Assembly (NCBI GenBank): GCA_035604475.1
Contig: DATNIJ010000322.1
Coordinates: 1-11,232 of the forward strand
Source: DASPPM01 sp035604475
GTDB lineage: Bacteria > Pseudomonadota > Alphaproteobacteria > JACZXZ01
Direction of reading: 5' to 3'
Length of the DNA stretch: 11,232 nucleotides
A program made the position numbers and the translations under genes. Positions 5,817-11,232 of this stretch are shown piece by piece. The notes under the pieces are model-generated. The model had not been told where the DNA came from. It made no database searches and saw only the letters and a list, made by a program, of their open reading frames with translations. Positions within the stretch are counted from its first letter, which is position 1. The number at the start of each line of letters is the position of its first letter.

Positions 5817-6549
5817 GGTAAGCCTCCATCACCGCCGTATTGTTGCGAATCTCCTGCGGAGCACCCTCCGCGATGACCCTGCCCTCGGCGAGAACCAGGA
5901 TGCGGCTGCACAACGACATCACGAACTCCATGTTGTGCTCGATCACGACGAAGGTGGCCTTCTGCTCCTCGTTGATGGCCTTGAGACGATCGCGCAGTTG
6001 GCCGAGCATGGTCAGATTGACCCCGCCTGCGGGCTCGTCGAGGAGCACGAGACGGGGCCCCGCCATGAAAGCCATGGCTGCATCGAGAAGCTTCTGCTGG
6101 CCGTAGCTGAGCTCGCCCGCCTTGTGGAGCGCCACGCTCGAAAGCTGGAAAAACTCGATCATCCGGCCGGCCGCGGCGCCGAGGCCCGCGTCGCCGCTGC
6201 CGGCGAGACGGGAGAGCATCGAGCCGCGATGCTCCTGACCTGCAAGGATAAGGTTGTCGTGCACCGAGAGCTGCGGGAAGACCTGCAGCAGCTGAAAAGT
6301 CCGGCTGATGCCGAGACGATTGAGATCGCAGGGCCGCATGCCCGTGATGCGCCGTCCGTCGACATAGACCTCGCCCGAGTTCGGCCGCATCTGCCCCAGC
6401 ACGCAATTGAAGAGTGTCGACTTGCCGGAACCGTTCGGGCCGATGATTCCGAGAATCTCCCCCTCGCGCACCTCGAAGGAGACGCCGTCCACCGCGACGA
6501 TGCCGCCGAAGGACCTGCGCAAATCGGATACCTGCAGAATCGGGGTCAT
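5806..6549 (-). CDS. livG: Branched-chain amino acid / aromatic acid ABC transporter ATP-binding protein LivG
   Basis: 247 residues, slightly short of the usual 250-260. It is the second ATPase of the importer. It has Walker A GPNGSGKST (37-45), Q-loop Q86 in ISRTFQLLQVFPQLSV, signature LSYGQQK (147-153), Walker B LVLLDEP (167-173) and switch H205 in VIEHNM. LivG proteins typically read DEPAAGLN after Walker B; here it is DEPAGGVN, a conservative change. The family-typical C-terminus GxPxEIxNNxxVxEAYLG is present. The start at 6549 forms an ATGA overlap with the livM stop codon. The same frame stays open far upstream, but that part is antisense-type shadow inside livM and has no domain content, so the short form is right. 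Confidence 0.96.
   Translation of the reverse strand: MTPILQVSDLRRSFGGIVAVDGVSFEVREGEILGIIGPNGSGKSTLFNCVLGQMRPNSGEVYVDGRRITGMRPCDLNRLGISRTFQLLQVFPQLSVHDNLILAGQEHRGSMLSRLAGSGDAGLGAAAGRMIEFFQLSSVALHKAGELSYGQQKLLDAAMAFMAGPRLVLLDEPAGGVNLTMLGQLRDRLKAINEEQKATFVVIEHNMEFVMSLCSRILVLAEGRVIAEGAPQEIRNNTAVMEAYLGR
5823..5827 (-). promoter_or_regulatory. Shine-Dalgarno site for the TTG start of livF
   Basis: GGAGG on the minus strand, six bases before TTG 5816 and inside the last codons of livG. Its ideal spacing is the main evidence that livF begins at this rare start codon. Confidence 0.75.
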
Positions 6550-7529
6550 CGCCCGCCGCCTGCCTCGGGAAGGGCCGCCGCCGGGCCCAGTGCCGCCTTG
6601 CGGGCCGCCGCCTCGGCCGCGCGGCGGAACAACCCGAGGATGCCCGATGGGCAAAAGGCCATGAGGACCATGACGAGAACCGCGTAGACGATGAGGTAAT
6701 AGCCCTCCGTGAAGCGCAGCCACTCGGGAAGGAGAATGGCGATCGAGGCGCCGACGAAGGGGCCGAAGAAGATGCCTGCGCCGCCGACAATGACCATGAG
6801 CAGGAGATTGAAGGAAAGGCCGAGGGCGAACGAGTTCGGCTCGATGAATTGCACCAAGGGCGCATAAAGTGCCCCGGAAAGGCCGCCGAAGGTGGAGCCG
6901 ATGGCGAAGGCCATGAGCGTGTAGCGCCGCGTGTCGACGCCGAGGGAGAGCGCGCGCACCGGGTTCTCCCGCAAGGCGACGAAGGCGCGGCCCCAGGGCG
7001 AGCGAATGAGCCACCACAGGACGAGCGACAGAAGCACCAAGTGAGCGAGGCTGAAGAAGTAGAAGGCGGTCGCCGTCGCCGCGGACCAGCCGAGGAACGA
7101 GGGGCGCGGGATGCCGTTGATCCCGTAAATGCCGTTCGTCAGCCATTCCTCGTTGCGGAAGAAGAGAAAGACGAGCGTGGAGAAGGCGAGGGTCACGAAG
7201 GCGAGATAATGGTGCTGCACGCGGAGCGCGGGGTAGCCGAGGCCCCAGCCGATGGCGAAGCATAGGCAGCCGGAGGCCGCGAAAGCCAAAGGGAAAGGCA
7301 GCCCGCCCGCGGTCATGAGCGCCGTCACATAGGCGCCGATGCCGACGAAGGCGCCCTGCGCGAGCGAGACCTGGCCGGCGTAGCCGAGGGTGAGATTGAG
7401 TCCGAGTGCCGCGATCGTCGTTACCGCCCACAGGCTGAGAAGATAGACGCCATAGGGCTTGAGGAAGAACGGGAGGGCTATCGCGAGAGCGAGCCCGATT
7501 GTTGCGGCCGCGTATCCGAGGCGCCTCAT
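6546..7529 (-). CDS. livM: Branched-chain amino acid / aromatic acid ABC transporter permease LivM
   Basis: 327 residues, one of the two membrane-spanning subunits of the importer. The conserved early block GLNLTLGYAGQVSLAQGAFVGIGAY (43-67, read as GLNLTLGYAG and SLAQGAF) marks the LivM family. The cytoplasmic coupling loop with GRAFVALRENPVRA (180-193), which contacts the ATPases, is intact, and VGGAGIFFGPFVGA (248-261) is the usual late block. Around eight to ten hydrophobic segments can be picked out. The last 25 residues (303-327) form an Ala/Gly-rich polar tail in the cytoplasm, somewhat variable in the family. It overlaps livH upstream and livG downstream by four bases each (ATGA in both cases), so the three cistrons are translationally coupled. 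The start at 7529 has GGAAGAG about ten bases upstream. Confidence 0.95.
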   Translation of the reverse strand: MRRLGYAAATIGLALAIALPFFLKPYGVYLLSLWAVTTIAALGLNLTLGYAGQVSLAQGAFVGIGAYVTALMTAGGLPFPLAFAASGCLCFAIGWGLGYPALRVQHHYLAFVTLAFSTLVFLFFRNEEWLTNGIYGINGIPRPSFLGWSAATATAFYFFSLAHLVLLSLVLWWLIRSPWGRAFVALRENPVRALSLGVDTRRYTLMAFAIGSTFGGLSGALYAPLVQFIEPNSFALGLSFNLLLMVIVGGAGIFFGPFVGASIAILLPEWLRFTEGYYLIVYAVLVMVLMAFCPSGILGLFRRAAEAAARKAALGPAAALPEAGGGR

Positions 7530-8404
7530 ACCAAGCGCTCTTCCGCGCGTCCGAGCAGACCCTGCGGCCGTAAAAGGATGACCGCGATCAGCAGCAGGAG
7601 GGGAAAGGCACCCCGGTATTGCGCCGAGACATAGGCGGCCGACAGATTGTCGAGCACGCCCAGGATGACCCCGCCCAGAATGGCGCCGCGCACCTGGTTG
7701 AAGCCGCCGACGATCGCCGCGATGAAGGCGGCCAGCCCCAGGCCCTCGCCGTTGGTGAACTTGGCAAGATAGATCGGGCTGATGAGGATGGAGGCAATCG
7801 CGACGAGCACCGCATTGACGAGAAACGTATAGAGGATCATGCGCTCGACGGGAATGCCGAGGATGCGCGCGACCGTGGGGTTCTGCGCGGTCGCCTGCAT
7901 CGAGCGGCCGAGCCGCGTCTGGTGCAGCAAGAGGTGCAGGGCGACGACGGTGACGAGGGCGATCGCGAGCACCGCGAGACTCTGGGTCGATACGACGGCA
8001 CCGAAGACGTGGAGGTCGCGCGCCTCGACGAGCGAGGGAAAACGCTGCGCCTGGGCGCTATAGAACTCCTTCGCGGATTCCTTGAGGAAAAGCGACAGCG
8101 CTATGGTGGAGATGACGAGCGGCAGCACGCCGTGCTTCAGCATCGGATCGACGATGATGCGCTTGAAGAGGACGCCCAGGACCGCCGCTGAGACCACGAT
8201 CCCGACGAGCACCGCCGCCCAGAAGGGTATGCCCGCAACCTTCATCGCTGCGAGGACGAAGAAAGCGGGGAGCATGACGAATTCGCCCTGGGCGAAATTG
8301 ATCGTCTGCGAGGTCTGCCACAGCAGGGTGAAACCGACGGCGACCAGCGCGTAGATCGCGCCGGTGGCGAGACCGGATACGAGGAGCTGAATGAAGGAGG
8401 CCAT
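7526..8404 (-). CDS. livH: Branched-chain amino acid / aromatic acid ABC transporter permease LivH
   Basis: 292 residues, the usual LivH length. It pairs with LivM to form the transmembrane channel. The N-terminal block LLVSGLATGAIYALVAVGF (7-25) and INFAQGEFVMLPAF (35-48) are family hallmarks. The coupling loop is GRSMQATAQNPTVARILGI (166-184), and the late block AFIAAIVGGFNQVRGAILGG (226-245) precedes the last helices and the closing RPQGLLG (279-285). The start codon ATG 8404 has AAAGG only two bases upstream, which is tight; initiation may rely on the preceding 56-bp gap being short. That gap contains a GC-rich hairpin that may lower expression of the membrane genes relative to livK. Confidence 0.95.
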   Translation of the reverse strand: MASFIQLLVSGLATGAIYALVAVGFTLLWQTSQTINFAQGEFVMLPAFFVLAAMKVAGIPFWAAVLVGIVVSAAVLGVLFKRIIVDPMLKHGVLPLVISTIALSLFLKESAKEFYSAQAQRFPSLVEARDLHVFGAVVSTQSLAVLAIALVTVVALHLLLHQTRLGRSMQATAQNPTVARILGIPVERMILYTFLVNAVLVAIASILISPIYLAKFTNGEGLGLAAFIAAIVGGFNQVRGAILGGVILGVLDNLSAAYVSAQYRGAFPLLLLIAVILLRPQGLLGRAEERLV

Positions 8405-8418
8405 CGCCTTTGTCCGCG

Positions 8419-8443
8419 GGCCCGGTGCCGCGGGCGCCGGGCC
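8419..8443 (-). terminator. Possible attenuating hairpin between livK and livH
   Basis: GGCCCGG (8419-8425) and CCGGGCC (8437-8443) form a 7-bp all-GC stem around an 11-base loop in the 56-bp livK-livH gap. No T-run follows. A hairpin behind the binding-protein gene often protects its mRNA or partly stops transcription, keeping binding protein in excess over permease. This role is inferred. Confidence 0.4.
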
Positions 8444-8460
8444 GGCGGGGTCTCCAACGC

Positions 8461-9603
8461 CTACTTGTTGAGCTTGGGCAGGATTTCGACGATCTTCTGC
8501 TTGCCGTCGACGACCTGGCCGAGGAAGCTCTCGCGGTCGATGTCGCCGTTCTTGTCCCAGGTCGCCTCCATGAGGATTCCCGGCTCCTCGGCGGGTGTGA
8601 TGGTCAAGCCGTGCAGCGTCTGGGCGAAGGCCTTGCTGTCGAATTTGCCCACTTTCTCGGTCACGTACTTGATGAGATAGACGGCCGTGTATCCCTTGAT
8701 GCCGTTATGGTCGTTGGCGTAGCCGAAGCGCTTCTTGAACTTGGCGCCGAACTCCTGGAGGGCCGGCACCGGCGCATCGACCGAGAGCCCCACGTGCCCG
8801 CGCACTCCGTTCGCGGCATCGCCGGCCAGCTCGATGACCCGCTGGCCCAAGAGCGTCGTCTCGCCGATCAGCGGCGTCGTGACGCCCTGCTTTTTCGCCT
8901 CCTTCAGGAAGCGCGCGCTCTCCTCCTCGTTGGTATAGACGAAGATCGCGTCGGCGTTGGCGGCCTTGACCTTGACCACGTCGGACGAAAAATCGGCTTG
9001 CCCCGATTCCGTGGAGATGTCGGCGACAACCGCGATGTTGCGGGCCTTCATCTCCTTGACGAAAGCATCGCGGCCGCCCTTGCCGAAATCGTTGTTCACC
9101 CAAAGAACGGCGACGGTCTTGATCTTCAGCTCGTCGCGCAGGTAATTGGCGATTTTCGGCATGCTGAATTGCTGGCCGAAGGAGGTGCGGAAGACGTAAG
9201 GGTCGCCTTGTTGCGTGATGGAGGCTGCCTCGCCGCCGACGATTTCCGGAATCTCGGCCTCTTGGGTGAGCTTCATGTCGACCACCACCGAGCCCGAGAA
9301 GACCGGACCGAGGATAACGTAGGGCTTGTTGTCGAGCACCTTCTGGATCAGCGCCCGCGAGATGCCGGCGTCGCTCTGGGTATCGAGAAAGGGCGTATCG
9401 ATCTTGCGGCCCAGGATGCCGCCTTTGGCGTTTATCTCCTCTTCGGCGAGGACGATGCCGTCGCGGAAGTTGGTGCCGGAGACCGCACCCGCCCCGGACA
9501 GCTCGATGACGCCGGGGATATAGACGGTCGCTTGCGCCTCAGCCGCCAGCGGGGCGAGTGCTGTTCCCGCCGCCAACAGGGTCGCCAGAATTGCCGTCCT
9601 CAT
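8461..9603 (-). CDS. livK: Periplasmic substrate-binding protein of the LIV/HAAT ABC importer
   Basis: 380 residues of the Peripla_BP_6 / leucine-binding-protein type, the normal length. Residues 1-23 are a signal peptide (MRTAILATLLAAGTALAPLAAEA) with cleavage predicted after AEA. The protein has no cysteine, so it is not a lipoprotein and should be soluble in the periplasm. The mature part starts with strand ATVYIPGVIELSG, then GTNFRDGIVLAEEEINAKGG (43-62), the hinge-region YVILGPVFSG (95-104), AVLWVNNDFGKGGRDAF (165-181) and the closing lobe with KGYTAVYLIKYV (303-314). Ligand preference cannot be read. The family covers branched-chain and other amino acids, amides, urea and aromatic acids, and the neighbours make an aromatic or hydroaromatic acid plausible. 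It is the first gene of the operon. GGAGG lies eight bases before ATG 9603. Confidence 0.94.
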   Translation of the reverse strand: MRTAILATLLAAGTALAPLAAEAQATVYIPGVIELSGAGAVSGTNFRDGIVLAEEEINAKGGILGRKIDTPFLDTQSDAGISRALIQKVLDNKPYVILGPVFSGSVVVDMKLTQEAEIPEIVGGEAASITQQGDPYVFRTSFGQQFSMPKIANYLRDELKIKTVAVLWVNNDFGKGGRDAFVKEMKARNIAVVADISTESGQADFSSDVVKVKAANADAIFVYTNEEESARFLKEAKKQGVTTPLIGETTLLGQRVIELAGDAANGVRGHVGLSVDAPVPALQEFGAKFKKRFGYANDHNGIKGYTAVYLIKYVTEKVGKFDSKAFAQTLHGLTITPAEEPGILMEATWDKNGDIDRESFLGQVVDGKQKIVEILPKLNK

Positions 9604-9907
9604 CGTCTCATCCTCCAGAGCGGTTAGTATGCGTGCGCTCGCCCGCGGGCGGCCCCAACAGCCGGCTCGCGCGAGGCCCCTTTTAGCGGCCCTGCGCTCC
9701 CGGGGAAAGCCTCATGGCATATGGCCCGCGCGCCCGATCTCGTCAGAGGCAGGCTAGGCAAGCCGGCCCGCAAGGTCAACTCGCTCGCATGTGGAGCGGG
9801 GCGCCTGCTCGCTCCCCGCGGCCGGCCGGCGCAATCTTGCCGTCACCCGCGCCGATGGACTTGAGGGGTCGCGCCCGCTATTTTCATCGCTCTCGGGGAG
9901 GCTCCGC
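9604..9907. other. Divergent control region between livK and the small VOC gene
   Basis: 304 bp without a convincing gene. It holds the livK ribosome site (GGAGG on the minus strand, 9616-9612), a GC palindrome CGCCCGCGGGCG (9640-9651), an inverted repeat GCGGGG/CCCCGC (9796-9801 and 9814-9819) that competes with GGAGC/GCTCC, a candidate rightward promoter (9856-9884) and the rightward ribosome site. For livK the only AT-rich -10-like hexamer is CATACT (9631-9626 on the minus strand), but no -35 box lies at proper spacing, so its promoter is unassigned. A shared operator for both transcripts is possible. No regulator gene is in the window. Confidence 0.5.
9856..9884 (+). promoter_or_regulatory. 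Candidate promoter of the VOC-GST pair
   Basis: TGGACT (9856-9861, 4 of 6 to the -35 consensus) and TATTTT (9879-9884, 4 of 6 to the -10 consensus) are 17 bases apart. Transcription would start near 9890, leaving a leader of under 20 bases that begins just before the strong GGGGAGG ribosome site (9895-9901). Confidence 0.35.
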
Positions 9908-10480
9908 ATGGCGACCGATCCGCAACGGCTGAAGCAGTTCAAGCGACCGGGAGGTCTGCCCTTCCGCATCGGCAAGATCGGGCACGTCGTCCTCAACGTC
10001 ACCGATATGGAGCGCTCGGTGCGCTTCTACACGGAGGTGCTCGGCTTCAGCGTCTCGGACATCTATCCCGACGACATGGTGCCCGGCGGGATGGTCTTCA
10101 TGCGCTGCAACGCGGACCATCACGGCATCGCCCTCGTCGGCTCCATGAAGGCCGCGGCGGAGAACCTCGAGCTCAACCACGTCGCCTTCGAGGTGGCGAC
10201 GCTCGACGAGGTGTTGCGCGCGCGCAATCACTTGCACAAGCACAACGTCAAGATCGATTTCGAGGGCCGCCGCCGCGCCGGCGTCCAGATCGCGGTCGAG
10301 TTCCGCGATCCGGACAACCACCGGCTCGAGATCTACTGGGGCATCGATCAGGTCGGCAGCGACGGCCGCGTGCGGCCGGCCGGCGAATGGAAGTGGGCGC
10401 ACAGCCTCAAGGAGGCGATCGCCGACCCGGTCGAGGGCCAGGACACCGCGCTTCACGATCCCTCGCTGCTCGAGAAGTAG
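9908..10480 (+). CDS. Small VOC-family protein, one-domain extradiol dioxygenase-like
   Basis: 190 residues from ATG 9908, chosen because GGGGAGG lies six bases upstream and the domain begins soon after; the frame is open further upstream without domain content. Two beta-alpha-beta-beta-beta modules start at IGHVVLNVTDMERSVRFY (24-41) and LNHVAFEVATLDEV (89-102) and end in FRDPDNHRLEIYW (132-144). H26, H91 and E141 fit the metal triad of extradiol dioxygenases: their spacing (65 and 50) nearly equals that in the catalytic domain of BphC (64 and 50). H72 in the HHGIAL segment is a further candidate active-site residue. This suggests an Fe(II)- or Mn(II)-dependent ring-cleaving dioxygenase. A glyoxalase or isomerase role on the same fold cannot be excluded. 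The C-terminal 45 residues are polar, with WKWAHSL, and lie outside the core. It is followed on the same strand by a GST gene after 74 bp. Confidence 0.9.
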   Translation: MATDPQRLKQFKRPGGLPFRIGKIGHVVLNVTDMERSVRFYTEVLGFSVSDIYPDDMVPGGMVFMRCNADHHGIALVGSMKAAAENLELNHVAFEVATLDEVLRARNHLHKHNVKIDFEGRRRAGVQIAVEFRDPDNHRLEIYWGIDQVGSDGRVRPAGEWKWAHSLKEAIADPVEGQDTALHDPSLLEK

Positions 10481-10513
10481 ACCGGGCCGCTCTGGACATT
10501 CCTCGCTCGAGAC

Positions 10514-10525
10514 GGCAAGCTTGCC
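10514..10525. repeat. 12-bp perfect palindrome in the VOC-GST gap
   Basis: GGCAAGCTTGCC is a perfect palindrome in the middle of the 74-bp gap between the VOC and GST genes, 29 bases before the GST start codon. It is too compact for a good RNA hairpin and more like a dimer-binding site, but it may be chance. Confidence 0.3.
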
Positions 10526-10554
10526 TGCAACCAACTAGACCGGAGAACGCTCCC

Positions 10555-11190
10555 ATGTTGAAGCTCTATTTCTCGCCGGGTGCCTGTTCCATGGCGTCGC
10601 GCCTCACGCTCGAGGAGAGCGGTGCAAAATACGAGGAGCAGCTCACGTCGATTGCGAAGGGCGAGCAGAAGACGGAGGCCTATCTCAAGATCAATCCGCG
10701 CGGCAAGGTGCCAGCCCTCGCCGTCGACGGCAAGGTGCTCACCGAGAACGTGGCCATCCTGACCTACGTCGCGCGACGCTTCCCCGAGGCCAAGCTGCTG
10801 CCCGCCGATCCCTTCGAGGAGGCGCGCTGCATCTCGACGATGGCCTGGTTCTCGAACACGGTGCACCCGTCCTTCACCCACATCTTCCGCCCCGAGCGCT
10901 TTGCGGAAGATCAGGCCGCGCACGAGACGATCAAGGAGACCGGCCGCAAGGCGTTCTGGGCCAACCTCCAGGAAATCGACGGCCTGCTCAAAGGCAAGGA
11001 GTGGCTCATGGGCGCGCAGTACACGACCTGCGACCCCTACGCGCTCGTCTTCTACGGCTGGGCCACGCGCATCCAAATGCCGGTCACGGAGCTCGCCAAT
11101 TACACCGCGTGGAAGGGGCGCATGCTGAAGCGGCCGGCGGTCATGCGCATCCTCGAGCGCGAGCAGAGCCCGCTGCTGCAGGCGGCCTGA
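10555..11190 (+). CDS. Glutathione S-transferase family protein (beta-class-like)
   Basis: 211 residues, a normal cytosolic GST. The N-terminal thioredoxin-fold domain (1-80) opens with LKLYFSPGACSMASRL (2-17). C11 sits at the place of the conserved Cys of bacterial beta-class GSTs. KVPAL (51-55) holds the cis-proline that binds glutathione, and TENVAI (63-68) is the gamma-glutamyl contact motif with Asn where many members have Ser or Gly. The helical C-terminal domain contains the folding box around TTCDPYA (157-163). It may conjugate, isomerise or dethiolate an electrophile. Beside a ring-cleavage-type VOC protein, a role on a pathway intermediate such as maleylpyruvate-like compounds or on toxic side products is plausible but unproven. 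CGGAGA lies eight bases before ATG 10555. It is probably co-transcribed with the VOC gene. Confidence 0.95.
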   Translation: MLKLYFSPGACSMASRLTLEESGAKYEEQLTSIAKGEQKTEAYLKINPRGKVPALAVDGKVLTENVAILTYVARRFPEAKLLPADPFEEARCISTMAWFSNTVHPSFTHIFRPERFAEDQAAHETIKETGRKAFWANLQEIDGLLKGKEWLMGAQYTTCDPYALVFYGWATRIQMPVTELANYTAWKGRMLKRPAVMRILEREQSPLLQAA

Positions 11191-11210
11191 GCGCCGCTCT
11201 CCCTCACCCT

Positions 11211-11229
11211 CCCGTCCCTTCGGGACGGG
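11211..11229. repeat. Palindromic intergenic element cut by the right edge; possible GST terminator
   Basis: CCCGTCCC (11211-11218) and GGGACGGG (11222-11229) form a perfect 8-bp stem around TTC, 20 bases after the GST stop codon. The lead-in CTCCCTCACCCTC (11199-11211) is pyrimidine-only apart from one A and resembles the outer arm of the palindromic intergenic repeats scattered in many alphaproteobacterial genomes. The window ends before the matching arm, so the full element cannot be seen. It could also act as a terminator without a T-run. Confidence 0.5.
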
Positions 11230-11232
11230 CCC

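Noticed and set aside
6550..7431. N-terminal extension of livG into livM
   Set aside because: The frame stays open but lies wholly inside livM in another frame and lacks any ABC content. ATG 6549 with the ATGA overlap is the proper start.
9653..9658. TTGGGG on the minus strand as a livK -35 or sigma-54 -24 element
   Set aside because: It is 21 bases from the only -10-like hexamer, too far for sigma-70, and lacks the GC dinucleotide at -12 spacing needed for sigma-54.
1..11232. Mobile elements, CRISPR arrays, tRNA or rRNA genes, toxin-antitoxin or defence genes
   Set aside because: No transposase or integrase motifs, no regularly spaced direct repeats, no tRNA-like cloverleaf and no defence domains were recognised on either strand.

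Overview
The window is a high-GC, alphaproteobacterial-looking chromosome segment. The best taxonomic marker is a 98-residue HU-family protein with the RKRAARMGRNPATGEAIKIK core that is common in Hyphomicrobiales (Rhizobiales). Codon third positions are strongly G/C, so long antisense open frames are frequent; these were discarded in favour of frames that carry recognisable domains.

Layout. (1) Left block, minus strand (1-3425): an MFS permease, then a two-domain vicinal-oxygen-chelate (VOC) protein with an extradiol-dioxygenase-like metal triad, then a flavoprotein of the acyl-CoA dehydrogenase fold that runs off the left edge. (2) Centre: a plus-strand HU-family gene (3681-3977) that is divergent from the MFS gene and convergent with the next operon. 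Two palindromic intergenic regions flank it, and the one on its 3' side holds three adjacent hairpin-forming repeats. (3) Minus-strand operon livK-livH-livM-livG-livF-aroE (9603 down to 4135). This is a complete branched-chain-amino-acid/aromatic-acid type (HAAT) ABC importer with overlapping cistrons, followed by a shikimate dehydrogenase family gene. (4) Right block, plus strand (9908-11190): a small one-domain VOC protein with an extradiol-type His-His-Glu spacing, then a glutathione S-transferase. It is divergent from livK across a 304-bp control region. The right edge cuts into a palindromic intergenic element.

How the parts may work together (inference). The importer, an MFS permease, a flavin-dependent oxygenase-like protein, two VOC dioxygenase-like proteins, an AroE-type dehydrogenase and a GST together resemble an uptake-and-oxidation locus for an aromatic or hydroaromatic carboxylate. 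Each gene belongs to a known family. No regulator, CoA ligase, flavin reductase or ring-fission hydrolase is visible here, so the substrate cannot be named. I do not see a mobile element, CRISPR array, tRNA or rRNA. The most distinctive points are the coupling of aroE to a liv operon, the hydroxylase-like signature of the flavoprotein, the two VOC proteins, and the structured intergenic regions around the HU gene.
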